Positions 1 through 9,993 of a stretch of DNA of 64,000 bases are shown here, in pieces (positions within the stretch are counted from its first letter, which is position 1; every line of letters starts with the position of its first letter). The notes beneath the pieces were generated by a model. The model had not been told where the DNA came from. It ran no database searches and saw only the letters and a program-made list of their open reading frames with translations. The DNA is from Ascoidea rubescens DSM 1968 (Eukaryota; Ascomycota; Saccharomycetes; Ascoideales; Ascoideaceae). Made by a program: the position numbers and the translations under genes. The stretch covers positions 310,001-374,000 of the forward strand of contig NW_017962917.1 of assembly GCF_001661345.1 (NCBI RefSeq), given 5' to 3'.

Positions 1-765
1 CTCTCAGAACTTATCACTACTTCTCTGTGAAAATTTTTCTTTGGGTTTTTCTAATTTTTTTTCCTCGTTTTAATTCGTTTCTTTTTGTTTTAAATTCTCG
101 TTTTAAGCAACCACCACAGTTACCATCATAAAAGAAAAAAGAATTTAAAAATAAAAAAACAGTTTATAAATAAATTTATTTCACTCCAAAGAAAAAAAAA
201 AAAGTAAAAAAATAAAATAATAGAATAAAATCTGACTATCACTTTTTTAAACATTAAAAATTAAAGAATAAAAAAGAAAAAGAAAAACATTAAAAAAAAA
301 AATAACGTTAAGAGAAAATTTTTTCTCTCTCCTCTTCTCTTCTCTTCTTTATATAAATCAATATCTTTTCTGTCAATTTTAATTTAATCACTATATTTAA
401 TTGTCATACCATTTAATCACTCAATCTTTTTTTTTTACTTACTTACCACTGTTGTTACACTACCACAATAACCATTATATATATTTCTTTACATTATATG
501 CAATAATCCATAATTATCATTCAATCTTTAGATAAAAAGAAGATATTTTATATTTATATATAATAAACAGATATTGTTCTTTTTTTTTCTCCATTTTTTT
601 TTAATTCATTATCTTTATCATTATTATATCCATAACTATAACTATAACTATAAAATTCTGCTTTCTCTCATCAATATCTATTTATTCCTATATATCTATA
701 AATATATCCTCTGTTTATTCAAAAACCATACCATATCTATCCCACAACTCTCTTAATTACTCAAA
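1..765. other. Upstream region of MRS6
   Basis: This AT-rich leader and promoter region has many homopolymeric A and T runs and a pyrimidine-rich patch around 325-350. A 60-codon frame at 574-756 lacks coding character and I do not call it a gene. The upstream neighbour must lie outside the window. I see no tRNA or other RNA gene here. Confidence 0.6.
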
Positions 766-2955
766 ATGATGTCTTACTCAAATAATAACACTCCTACTTC
801 TACTCACACTATTACTCCTCCTTCGAATACCTCAACTCCAAACCAAAATAATATCCCAAACAACTTTTTAAAACCAATAAACTACCTAAATTCTATTACC
901 TCCATCAATTCCATCAACTCCATCAACTCACTAAACTCACTAAACTCACTAAATTCAATAACTTCCATAAACTCCTCCTCTTACTTGTCCCCAACCTCTG
1001 CCAACACTGACTACAAACTCTCCAACAAGTCCAATCGTCGTCCATCCATGGCTGAGAGAGTGCCCTCCAATCTCTCCAACTACAATAACAAATCCTCAAT
1101 CAATATCCCACAATTGGCCTGTCTAGAACTACCTCCTCCAGACCATACTCCCGACAGCTGCGATGTCCTCATTATCGGTACTGGTTTGGTAGAAAGTATC
1201 TTAGCTGCTTCATTAGCATGGCAAGGTTCAAATGTCTTACATATAGACTCAAATGACTATTATGGCGATACTACCTCCACTCTAACTATAGATCAAATCA
1301 AAGATTGGGTACAAAACGTCAACCAAAATGATATCAACAACAACACTGACGATAACTTGGGCTACAAAAATTTTAAAAACGCAAGATTATACATCCCAAG
1401 ACCTTCTCAACTAATATCAAAAAATTATGGCATAGATCTAAATCCAAAATTGTTGTTCTGTAAAAGTGATCTACTCTCTCTACTACTAAAATCAAGAGTC
1501 TACAAATACTTGGAATTTAAACCCTTATCTCAATTTCACACCTTTGAAAATGACAACTTTGAACAAATCATCAACTCAAACCAACAGGTCTTTATCAACA
1601 ACTCCTTACCTTTGAAAACAAAGAAAAACTTGATGAATTTCTTAAAATTCATTTTGAACTATGAAAAAAATTTAAATCAAAAAATCTGGTTGCCTTACTC
1701 AAAGACTCCAATTTCCCTTTTCTTGAAAAGAATTTTTCATCTAGAAGTTGCCCAAATCAATGAACTTATCTTTGCAATCGGGTTGTGCTTTTCCTCAAAC
1801 TTAAACACTCCTGAAGCTTTGCAAAGAATCAAAAGATACATTTTATCATTCGATGTTTATGGAAACTTTCCAGTTTTATACACGAAATATGGTGGTCCAG
1901 GTGAACTTTCTCAAGGCTTTTGCAGATCTGCTGCTGTCGCTGGTACAACTTACAAGCTAAACACTTCATTAGTAGCTTATGATCCTATAAAGAAGTTGGC
2001 CAAGTTGAGTGACAACTCCATAATCAAAATTAATGAGAAAATTGTCATCTCCCCAACTCAAGTTCCAAACTTTTTGGAAAAATATCAACCAAAACAAAAA
2101 TACGAAGTATCAAGGTTAATAACCATTGTTAATAGTGATTGCAAAGAATGGATGGCTGAAAATGAGAGCGCTTGTGTTGTCGTCTTTCCAGAGAATTCTT
2201 TACCATCATTTAACAAGTATGCTGTGCAAGTTATAATAATGGGTGAAGGCACTGGAATTGTTCCTGAAAACCAATGTGCATGGTTTTTATCTACGATTGA
2301 AAATGGTTCAAAGGCCAAAATCGATCTAGAATCTGCTTTATCATGTTTAGAACAAAACTTGTTAAGAGAAACCAACTTTAATCCTGATGATATTGATATG
2401 GATTTTGTTGGTATTAATAATGGAAACCATCATCTTTATAACAGTTTCAAATTAGGTTCAAGTTTATTAAATTTTGTCCCGGAAGAAAAATTGACATATT
2501 TATTCAAATTTTATTTCACTCAAAATACCTCGGTTCCTCCATTTGGTGTGGTCAACCCTAATTTATTCAAATCTGACGATGATAATAGCGAAAATGATAA
2601 TTCAGATGATGAATATGAGGCTGGATATTTAAATGAAGATAATCTCTGTGAAAAATTGGGTCATGCTAATCTCAATGATGATAAGAATGAAAAAACCAAC
2701 AATAATATCAATAAAAATTTCAATAAGCATAGTGAAAATATTTATAAAGATATTATATTCAATAGTATGCCATCAAGTGAATTATCATACGATGGTGTTG
2801 TCACAGAAGCTAAGATCCTTTATGAAAAGATTACTGGTTCAGATGACGATTTCTTTCAAGTTGATTTTGAAGATGAAGATGAGTTCAATTCTGCAAGCAA
2901 CAATGGTGCTGTCATTGATGATGACGATGAGTATATTGATGGCTATCAATATTAA
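766..2955 (+). CDS. MRS6: Rab escort protein (Mrs6-type, GDI superfamily)
   Basis: The product is a Rab escort protein. It presents newly made Rab GTPases to geranylgeranyl transferase II and delivers them to membranes, acting in the cytosol. Residues 1 to about 125 are a low-complexity Ser/Asn/Thr-rich extension with repeated N-S-I and N-S-L units. The GDI/REP core starts at about residue 130 with the dinucleotide-fold signature DVLIIGTGLVES and continues with HIDSNDYYGD. The second conserved region (residues about 360-400) has YTKYGGPGELSQGFCR. The last 130 residues are acidic and Asn-rich. At 729 residues it is longer than S. cerevisiae Mrs6 (about 600), mostly because of the N-terminal extension and acidic tail. 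ATG766 is followed by a second in-frame ATG at 769, and either could be used. The family assignment is firm. Mrs6 versus Gdi1 is decided by the long inserts and tail, which Gdi1 lacks. Confidence 0.93.
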   Translation: MMSYSNNNTPTSTHTITPPSNTSTPNQNNIPNNFLKPINYLNSITSINSINSINSLNSLNSLNSITSINSSSYLSPTSANTDYKLSNKSNRRPSMAERVPSNLSNYNNKSSINIPQLACLELPPPDHTPDSCDVLIIGTGLVESILAASLAWQGSNVLHIDSNDYYGDTTSTLTIDQIKDWVQNVNQNDINNNTDDNLGYKNFKNARLYIPRPSQLISKNYGIDLNPKLLFCKSDLLSLLLKSRVYKYLEFKPLSQFHTFENDNFEQIINSNQQVFINNSLPLKTKKNLMNFLKFILNYEKNLNQKIWLPYSKTPISLFLKRIFHLEVAQINELIFAIGLCFSSNLNTPEALQRIKRYILSFDVYGNFPVLYTKYGGPGELSQGFCRSAAVAGTTYKLNTSLVAYDPIKKLAKLSDNSIIKINEKIVISPTQVPNFLEKYQPKQKYEVSRLITIVNSDCKEWMAENESACVVVFPENSLPSFNKYAVQVIIMGEGTGIVPENQCAWFLSTIENGSKAKIDLESALSCLEQNLLRETNFNPDDIDMDFVGINNGNHHLYNSFKLGSSLLNFVPEEKLTYLFKFYFTQNTSVPPFGVVNPNLFKSDDDNSENDNSDDEYEAGYLNEDNLCEKLGHANLNDDKNEKTNNNINKNFNKHSENIYKDIIFNSMPSSELSYDGVVTEAKILYEKITGSDDDFFQVDFEDEDEFNSASNNGAVIDDDDEYIDGYQY

Positions 2956-3819
2956 CATTCCTAATTAATAGTTCATATTATAAAGAAAAAAAACTAATGA
3001 TTTTTTTTGTTTCACTTCTGATTTATTTCAATTCAATTTTTTTGATTTTTGCTTTTTATTTTTTTGTTTTTTCAAATGTTTGTCTGTTTATTTGAAATTT
3101 TTTTTAAAAAATTAATGTTAACATTTAAAATGGGGGAAAAAAGAAGGATTTCAATTTGAAGAGTCCTTTTAATTTTTTTTAATCAGCTGGTATATTTATT
3201 TAGTTATCTATTCATTTACTTATTTACTTATTTATTTATTTATTTAACTGTTATTTGTACTTTCATATTGCTTCGACATGTTTGTTCTGTCATTGAAAAC
3301 AGTTCTCTTCTTTCTTTTAGTGTATACTCTGTACGATACTCCTTTGCTCACTTCTCTAATCCACATCTGTGCTTCTTCTGCTTCTTCTGCTTCTACAAAC
3401 GCCTCTCCCTAGTTAAGACCGGGTACGTTACGGTACTGAAGCCCGAGGCCGCCGCTTTTCGGAAGGGCTTTCAAAAACAACAGCAAAAGCAGTAAAAAAA
3501 GAGCACTTAGAGGAAGAAAACCTCGAAATAAAGACGATTTTACTGGTGTGCAATCATGGGAACAGACCTAACACTAGTGAGCTCTCCTCTGTTGATTGGT
3601 GGTGAAGTGCAGACCTTTGGCTCGAACAGAGCTTATAAATAGGCTCCAATGGTCGCTATGTTTTAGCACTGGGGGTTGTTTTTTCCTTTCGTGAGCAATT
3701 GCTTTGAGCTGAGATAGTGGGATTTGACTTTGCTTGATAAGAGAAAACATTTCCAGAACCAAGATATAAACTGCAGTCAACCCAGATATATTCTCCTATA
3801 TTTCCACCAGCTTTTGAAA
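2956..3819. other. MRS6-JID1 intergenic region with GC-rich patch
   Basis: The first 300 bases are T-rich and probably hold the MRS6 3' end. From about 3400 to 3620 the sequence becomes clearly GC-richer, with stretches such as GGTACGTTACGGTAC and GAGGCCGCCGC, before returning to AT-rich at the JID1 start. Short open frames here (3268-3495 on plus, 3574-3780 on minus) look accidental. Confidence 0.6.
3634..3641 (+). promoter_or_regulatory. TATA box candidate for JID1
   Basis: TATAAATA lies about 180 bases upstream of the JID1 ATG at 3820, a usual distance for yeast promoters. This is a motif match only. Confidence 0.35.
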
Positions 3820-4914
3820 ATGCCCATTTGTTTATCGAATAAACTAAAGCTTAATGCTTCTTACTATTTGTACAATAACACCACTCCCCACAGCATCAGC
3901 ACAGACTTCAATAATAGGCTTAACCAGTTTTACCAGTTCAAGAGATCAATGTTCTTGAATTTTAACTCCCACTCGACAAACATTCCAATAAACAACAACA
4001 ACAACAACAACCCTAATATCAACTTGAACAATCCTTTTGTTCATCACGAATGGCCTATCAATAATTCGCCCACCCCCTACGATATCTTTGGCTTGAATAA
4101 CAATACAAATTTTATTAACAATACTGAACTCAAAAAAAAATATCTTAAACTATGTAAAATTTATCATCCTGATTTATCCAAAAGAAGGGTGATACTAGAT
4201 TCAAAAGGTATTGAGATCTCAAACAAGATCAAAGAAGAAAGATTCAAAAAAATAATATCGAGTTATAAAATCTTGAAGGATACAAGGAGCAGAAATCTTT
4301 ACGATAGATATAAAATTGGTTGGGAAAACAATAATAATGCGTTCAATAATCAAAACATTTACAGATATAATAATTTTAGTGATCAAAAATATTGGTCTGC
4401 TGGAACTTGGCAGGATTATCAAAATATCAGAACAGATTCAGTTTCAATAGAAGATTTAAACAGAAGACATCTTCTCTATGCATTTGTTTCATTGTTCCTT
4501 TGCTTAGTGGTCTTGGAAATCTTCAATGTAATATCGACAGTCGAGGACGATTTAATGAAAAGTTATCGAAAATCTGAAGAGATTGAAGTTAACTTGTTTA
4601 AATCATATAATAACTATGGATTTGGATTGGACAAATTCTCGAGAATTCAACGATTCTTGTGGTGGAGAAGATTCAGCTTGTTTTTTGAGGGCAATCAGGA
4701 AAGGATCAAGAAATCCATTGAAGATGATGAGAAATTGATGAAGAAGTTGGTTGAATCTTCAAAAGCTAGAAATGAAAACGAAGAGAATAATAATAACAAT
4801 CACAACAACAACAATAATAATAATAATAGCAACAATAACAATAATAATATAAATACTATTAACAATACACAACCCAAAGAAAAATATTTGCATTTGACCA
4901 ATAGCATGTCATAA
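3820..4914 (+). CDS. JID1: Mitochondrial J-domain protein (Jid1-type)
   Basis: The product is a DnaJ-family co-chaperone that should stimulate Hsp70 ATPase activity, probably in mitochondria. ATG3820 opens 364 codons. The frame also extends upstream to a TTG at 3724, but no ATG supports that. The N-terminus is basic, hydroxylated and nearly free of acidic residues, as expected for a mitochondrial presequence. The J domain lies at about residues 84-145, with PYDIFGL near its start and the essential HPD triad at residues 116-118. A hydrophobic segment at about residues 218-240 (FVSLFLCLVVLEIF) is probably a membrane anchor. The C-terminal tail is a long Asn run. This layout (presequence, J domain, one membrane segment) fits yeast Jid1. 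The 3' part from base 4400 is duplicated in inverted orientation at 52626-52112. The J domain is not part of the duplicate. Jid1 identity rests on layout rather than on a long alignment. Confidence 0.78.
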   Translation: MPICLSNKLKLNASYYLYNNTTPHSISTDFNNRLNQFYQFKRSMFLNFNSHSTNIPINNNNNNNPNINLNNPFVHHEWPINNSPTPYDIFGLNNNTNFINNTELKKKYLKLCKIYHPDLSKRRVILDSKGIEISNKIKEERFKKIISSYKILKDTRSRNLYDRYKIGWENNNNAFNNQNIYRYNNFSDQKYWSAGTWQDYQNIRTDSVSIEDLNRRHLLYAFVSLFLCLVVLEIFNVISTVEDDLMKSYRKSEEIEVNLFKSYNNYGFGLDKFSRIQRFLWWRRFSLFFEGNQERIKKSIEDDEKLMKKLVESSKARNENEENNNNNHNNNNNNNNSNNNNNNINTINNTQPKEKYLHLTNSMS

Positions 4915-4965
4915 CAAGTAAATTATCTCTACATCATATCCAAATTGCAACCATAATATATTTAT

Positions 4966-5050
4966 TTCTCTTTATTCTCTTTATTCTCTTTATTTTCTTC
5001 ATTTTCTTCATTTTCTTCATTTTCTTTATTTTCTTCATTCTCTTCATTTT
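4966..5050 (+). repeat. Pyrimidine-rich 9-bp tandem repeat (TTTATTCTC / TTTTCTTCA)
   Basis: Imperfect 9-base units occupy the space downstream of JID1. The reverse complement of the same array, with the same unit order, is present in the right copy near 51976-52060. Confidence 0.8.
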
Positions 5051-5200
5051 ATTTGCTTGTCTCTTCATATTCGTCTATATAACTGCCACCAATACACACA
5101 CATTACATTGTTAGTCAGTTCTCATTCACTCTACTGGATAGTCTGTGCATAAGCTGAATAGATTCACTAGTTCTGGCTTGTTCCTTTCGGCGGTTAATTA

Positions 5201-5268
5201 TCAATCAACAATCGATCAACAATCAATCAACAATCAATCAACAATCAATCAACAATCAACAATCAACA
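5201..5268 (+). repeat. 11-bp tandem repeat (AATCAATCAAC) in the leader of the 609-aa gene
   Basis: About six imperfect 11-base units, one with a CGATC variant, lie 70-130 bases upstream of the ATG at 5335. The right copy (51758-51825) carries the same number of units and the same variant unit. Confidence 0.85.
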
Positions 5269-5334
5269 GAATCATTTCAAGTATCTCAAATCAATTGATA
5301 TCAACAGACAGAGCTTCTCTTGAACAAACCATCT

Positions 5335-7164
5335 ATGGCTGATTACAGCTCACCTCCATTTTTCTGGAGCTCGTTTCTGGATTGCATCAACGCAGATTCT
5401 GCCACCCCACCAGCAGTTGCTGAGATCCAAGTTCCATCCACCAATAGCACCATCATCGACGTGGGTATAGCGTCAATGCTATCATACAATTTTGGTGTGA
5501 TGCCTTCAATTTGCTTTAGGGGAATATGGTATGGGCTCATTGCTGCTCGGTTGATTCAGTGTTTGTTTTGTTTAGACGCCAATTGCTGTGTCAAAGAATG
5601 CCTAATCTTAAACAACAGGTTCATGATCTGGATCTACAAACGTTACGTGCCAACAAAACAAAATAATGTTATCGAGAATAGAAAAAAAATTGTGTTTTTT
5701 GGGATTATATTGTTGATTGTTGATGTTATGATGGTTCCCATTACTTTGCCATTGAGATTTGTGATTCCCAGACCAGGCGCCAATATAATTTACGACGCTC
5801 TACCCAGATATGCTAGTTATGAGTGTTTCGATGAGAAAGATATCCAGACTGTTAGCAGCGCTGGTTGTGTGGTTCTGTTGGACGACATCAGGTTGGACGA
5901 GTGCTATACAGCAGACATTGAAGCACGCCAGAAATATATTTCCAGGAAGTTGAGCCATCTAAGGTCAAGTGGTGCTCAAACATCGGTTGACATTATAGGC
6001 TACAGTGACAGTTTGTTTAATTTCAAGTATCATTTTGCAAACTACACAGACCAGACGTTGTCAACAGTATCGTACTACTTGATTATGTTGGCCATAATCT
6101 ATTTGGATATTAACTGTGGAGACTTTTTGAGTCCGTTGATGATTACACATCTTCTCAAGTTTGATGACATTCGAGGATTCTTTTTGGGAGGCAGTCACAA
6201 AGATGGTTGCAAAGATGGTTGCAAAGATGGTTGCAAAGATGGTTGCAAAGATGACCATGCAATCGGTTTGGATATCAACATTCAAATAAACTTTGAGAAA
6301 AAAGAGGGATTTCCGAATTCTGTTGAGTGCAAAAGAACCGATGACTGGTTTGTGTTCAGCGTCTCGACACCATTCGAAATCCCATCAATTAAACGAAAAA
6401 TCGTTGTTGGTGGCACACATGATGATCCTGCTCACAGTTTATTCAACCAGCTATTCAACCAGATCCAGCATCTGGTTTTGAGCAATGTTGACACAAGCTC
6501 ATTGTTGGATCCGATGTTGCTTGATGTTGAACCCGACAAGAAATGCTTTGAGTTGATCAGGTTGATCAAAAAGGACAAGCTATATTGCATGGTTCATCGT
6601 TTGAAATTGAGAGAAGAGTTCAAAGCTCCAGGAAAACACTACAGAAAGATCATGGTCTGCTACCAGAAAATATTCCACTTGGCCAAACACTTCATGGGCG
6701 TGAAGACAATCAAAGCATCGCAAGTGGACAAGTGGTGGGATATCAAACAGAACTACAAGATATGTCCAGAGATACACATGAACGAGGAGTTCTATGTATG
6801 CATTGAGAAGATCATCAACAATGTGATGGAGGCGGTGGGGTTGATGAAAAGCGAGTATTACAAGATGGGAAACCAGGAAATGGACTTGGTCAACGAAGAC
6901 TTGGATGGGTATTCATGGATGGGATTGTATTCGTGGATCCACTATGAAGCTGAGTTATTTAGTTGCTTGCACCAGATACCAAAGAAAACGTTAGAAAGTG
7001 TTTTTTTGAACATTTGGGGTTATATGAGCCAGATTCGAAGACGTGATTTTGCTGAAAAGGAAATAGAATACAAGCAAAATCGTATATTCTACTGTTGCAA
7101 AAGTGAAGTCAAGACTGTATTAAATTTTATGTTAGAGGAGGACGGAAGTAACAAATTTGGCTGA
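5335..7164 (+). CDS. Unrecognised 609-aa membrane protein with KDGC repeats, copy 1
   Basis: I do not recognise this protein's family. ATG5335 gives 609 codons (the frame reaches a TTG at 5320). Three hydrophobic stretches could span membranes: about residues 59-81 (ICFRGIWYGLIAARLI), 119-144 (KIVFFGIILLIVDVMM) and 244-258 (SYYLIMLAIIYLDI). The rest looks soluble, with many Trp, Tyr and Cys residues in the C-terminal 200. Residues about 289-305 are four copies of the tetrapeptide KDGC, from a perfect 12-base repeat at 6199-6246. It lacks the Asn/Ser runs of its neighbours and uses in-frame CTG at least three times (5377, 5875, 6472), a codon I did not find in the RSN1 segment or the conserved SEC31 region. 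It lies 420 bases downstream of JID1 in the same orientation. An identical open frame lies at 49862-51691. It could be a lineage-specific orphan, an acquired gene or a fast-diverging known family. I propose no function. Confidence 0.85.
   Translation: MADYSSPPFFWSSFLDCINADSATPPAVAEIQVPSTNSTIIDVGIASMLSYNFGVMPSICFRGIWYGLIAARLIQCLFCLDANCCVKECLILNNRFMIWIYKRYVPTKQNNVIENRKKIVFFGIILLIVDVMMVPITLPLRFVIPRPGANIIYDALPRYASYECFDEKDIQTVSSAGCVVLLDDIRLDECYTADIEARQKYISRKLSHLRSSGAQTSVDIIGYSDSLFNFKYHFANYTDQTLSTVSYYLIMLAIIYLDINCGDFLSPLMITHLLKFDDIRGFFLGGSHKDGCKDGCKDGCKDGCKDDHAIGLDINIQINFEKKEGFPNSVECKRTDDWFVFSVSTPFEIPSIKRKIVVGGTHDDPAHSLFNQLFNQIQHLVLSNVDTSSLLDPMLLDVEPDKKCFELIRLIKKDKLYCMVHRLKLREEFKAPGKHYRKIMVCYQKIFHLAKHFMGVKTIKASQVDKWWDIKQNYKICPEIHMNEEFYVCIEKIINNVMEAVGLMKSEYYKMGNQEMDLVNEDLDGYSWMGLYSWIHYEAELFSCLHQIPKKTLESVFLNIWGYMSQIRRRDFAEKEIEYKQNRIFYCCKSEVKTVLNFMLEEDGSNKFG
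6199..6246 (+). repeat. 4 x 12-bp in-frame tandem repeat (AAAGATGGTTGC)
   Basis: Four perfect 12-base units encode KDGC four times inside the unrecognised gene. A fifth partial unit follows. The right copy has the same count at 50780-50827. Confidence 0.95.
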
Positions 7165-9036
7165 ATCTCAGTTGGATTATTTTTGAAGTTAAAAAACAAA
7201 TTTCTATATTATCAACTTTTTATTGCTGTATCTGAGGTTCTTCATTTTTTAAATGAGAAAACAAATTGCTATATTATCTACTATTTTAGCTTATTTCCAA
7301 ATTATTAAAACTTGACTAAATAAAATATCTTTCTTTAAGACAATATTCACTTGAATAGAGCCATTCAATGTAAAATGAAATAACCAATACGATTTTTTGT
7401 TTTGTGATATATGTTGTAGAGAATAAAGACCAGAAATATGGATCATGTATGTCAATATATATATATATGCATATACTTAATATGCATGCATTGTACATGA
7501 AATTGCGTCAGATAATTTGAATTTTTGAAAGCATCAAATGCTGATTAAAAAATGGAATGGAATATAAAGGTGTTATGTCGAATATCCGAAAACTAGAGTG
7601 AGATTTGACAAATATTGTCACAATTGTTTAAGAACTAGGAGCTGTCAATTTTGGCAATATGGAATTGGTGTTTGTTTGAAAGTACTTTCAATAGCTTGTG
7701 ATAATGTAATTAAATTTTATTAAATGGCTTGCAGAGAACAAAATGCTAACTTGCTTGTTTATTATTTTTCAGCTATGAGGAGACTAACTTATTTTCTTCT
7801 ATCAACAATTTAGCAATTTACCAACAACCTAGCAATCTCAGTATTTAGTTAAGTTACAATTTAATAGATTGGAGAATTTTTAGTTTTTTGGAATAATTAA
7901 ATTGGCTATTCATAAAATCTAGAATGAAAAAATGTTGAGATAAGCTCAGCTTAACCAGCAAAGGCAAATTTGGTTAGCAATCAATATAGTTTAAAAGATT
8001 TTGAAAATCAATGACGATATTTCTCTTATTGAATTAAGTGATTTTATTTGCTTGCTTATTTGGATGGGATTAAGATTTGAAAGTGAAAGACCTTGAAACC
8101 GAACATAGTTTACTAGTTATAAACGAAAGATGATTATTATCCGCCGGTTAGAATATCAAAGTGACTACTAATATTAAAAAGAATTTGGGATTGTCATCAT
8201 TGGGAAAAGCAGGTTGATTAAGACGTTTGAAGAAATTAATGGATTAAAAACCAAAAAATTCAATCATTTGATCACTATATTTTCGGTCTTTTATTCTACT
8301 GTTTTTTCAGTATATTTTACCCAAATTATAGAATAATCTCAGTTAAAGTATGTTTTTGATGCGATTGTGTTTAAGAGTGTGTTTTCATTTTGCTGTGGTG
8401 AAAATCTTCAATGGTATTTTTGAAAACTGCTAAGGTAGTGAGGTTAGAAATTTTGATAGAGCTGTTTTTTATGATTATAACCATTGTAAAGAGTCGATAG
8501 TCAAGTTTATGAATGGAAGTGACATCAGATGAAACTGAATTGTTGTATAACCTATATGTTTCTTTCCACTCAAAGATGATGGGAAAACAACAGGTGCCTG
8601 TGCTGGTAATGCTGATTATTTCAATTTGCCAGACTTATCGAGAAAACACTAACTTGAAGAGCCTTTATGAAGTTTTTTTTGAAAGCATGCATGTCATCAA
8701 AGGATTTCCACACAATTGTCTGTAATTTCGAGAAAAGTTGATGACTTTGTTGTTTGGTGAAGCTTTGAAAAAAATAGTAATTGTGTTTTGAAGTTTGTCA
8801 AACAATAAGAGTGTTTTTGTGACCCGATTTCCCTGTTATTGTGGGCGATATTCTATGTAAATATTTAATCTTTGTGTAATTTCCAGTTTTTTGCTATCTA
8901 AATCCCCTTTGAAACACGGTATCAGGTTTATCTTATTTGCAAACAACTTCTAAATCGCATTCATAGTTTCAAATATAAGTTATTATTTATTTATTTATTT
9001 ATTTGAGGAAATAAACCAACACAAAATTACTTACCA
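7165..9036. other. 1.9-kb gene-free region before EAF3
   Basis: The first 34 bases belong to the duplicated unit. The rest is AT-rich with frequent stops on both strands. A 70-codon frame at 8513-8725 has no coding character I can support. A TATTTATT-type repeat lies at about 8985-9004, next to the EAF3 start. The 16-mer at 7442-7457 recurs in inverted orientation at 49464-49479, in the corresponding flank of the other copy. Confidence 0.6.
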
Positions 9037-9993
9037 ATGGATGAAATGTTAGGGCCCAATAGTAAGTGCTTAGCATATCATGGACCCTTGTTGTATGAAG
9101 CCAAAATTCTCAAAGCTCATGAGAAAGATGCTAGCTATGTGATGCAGAAAGATGGGCAACAATCTTTGGAAGCTGCTGGATTTCCTGAAGATCTTAAAGA
9201 TCAAAGAGCTTATTTAATTCATTATAAAGGTTGGAAAGCATCTTGGGATGAATGGGTTAAAGAATCTAGGGTATTGACGTTTAATTACGAGAACTTGAAA
9301 TTACAAAAGGAATTGAAGCAGGCTGCATTAAATGTAACTGATTCAATTAATGTTTCAGCTTCAACGAAAAAAATTAGTGATGATTCTCGATCTTCAAACA
9401 ATGTGTCTTCGAGAAGAAGAAGAACTGAACATGAACAAGAAAAGGAAAAGGAGTTTCTTTCAAAAACAGAAGTTAATATAAATATACCTGATAATTTGAA
9501 ATCCTTTTTAGTTGATGATTGGGAAAATATTACAAAGAATCATTATTTGGTTGATGTACCAAAGAACCCAAGTATAATGCAAATATTAAAGAATTATGAA
9601 GAAGTTACATTGCCTTCAAAAAATAATCAAACCATTGAGATTGATATCCTAAGAGAAGTATTAAGTGGGATTAATCTTTATTTTGATAGATCTTTGGGAT
9701 CAATTTTATTATACCGATTTGAAAGGACCCAATTTGCAGAGTTATCAAAAGATGAAAAAAATAAAGACAAAAGATTATGCGAGATTTATGGGGTTGAACA
9801 TTTATTAAGATTATTTGTTTCATTGCCTGCATTAATTGCACAAACTAATATGGATCAACAATCGGTTGGAGTGTTAAAAGAAAACCTTGAAGATATTTTA
9901 TTATACATTTCCAAAAATGAGAAAACATTGTTAAGTAGAAAAAATTACATAAATGTTTCACCAGCTTATGATTATCTATCAAAATCTACTTGA
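9037..9993 (+). CDS. EAF3: Chromo-barrel and MRG-domain protein Eaf3 (MRG15 homologue)
   Basis: The product is the shared subunit of the NuA4 histone acetyltransferase and the Rpd3S deacetylase. It reads methylated H3K36 over transcribed chromatin. Residues about 8-95 form the chromo-barrel, seen in CLAYHGPLLYEAKIL, in the aromatic core YLIHYKGWKASWDEWV and in the motif after it. A basic, Ser-rich linker covers about 105-150. The MRG domain (about 155-315) begins LKSFLVDDWENITK and includes LREVLSGINLYFDRSLGSILLYRFER. At 318 residues it is shorter than S. cerevisiae Eaf3 (about 400), mostly in the linker, and closer to metazoan MRG15 in size. ATG9037 is followed by Asp-Glu-Met, so a start at the second Met (9046) is also possible. 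The assignment is firm. Confidence 0.95.
   Translation: MDEMLGPNSKCLAYHGPLLYEAKILKAHEKDASYVMQKDGQQSLEAAGFPEDLKDQRAYLIHYKGWKASWDEWVKESRVLTFNYENLKLQKELKQAALNVTDSINVSASTKKISDDSRSSNNVSSRRRRTEHEQEKEKEFLSKTEVNINIPDNLKSFLVDDWENITKNHYLVDVPKNPSIMQILKNYEEVTLPSKNNQTIEIDILREVLSGINLYFDRSLGSILLYRFERTQFAELSKDEKNKDKRLCEIYGVEHLLRLFVSLPALIAQTNMDQQSVGVLKENLEDILLYISKNEKTLLSRKNYINVSPAYDYLSKST

Larger units (their letters stand above)
4400..7198 (+). repeat. Inverted segmental duplication, left copy (probable source)
   Basis: This 2,799-base unit is repeated in reverse orientation at 49828-52626. Position p here pairs with 57026 minus p in the other copy. It contains the last two-thirds of the JID1 frame including the membrane anchor, the JID1 3' flank, a tandem-repeat leader and the complete 609-residue gene. 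Similarity begins at C4400 (left copy preceded by TCTG, right copy by GTAA) and ends at A7198 (followed by AATTTC here, TAAATG there). Equal lengths imply no net indels. All stretches compared match exactly, including microsatellites. JID1 is whole only here, so this is probably the original locus. Confidence 0.97.

Noticed and set aside
574-756. 60-codon frame upstream of MRS6
   Set aside because: Phe/Tyr/Ile-rich translation of AT repeats in a leader region. No coding features.
3724-3819. Upstream extension of the JID1 frame to 3724
   Set aside because: It begins at TTG, overlaps the promoter side of a TATA-like element, and ATG3820 gives a convincing mitochondrial presequence.
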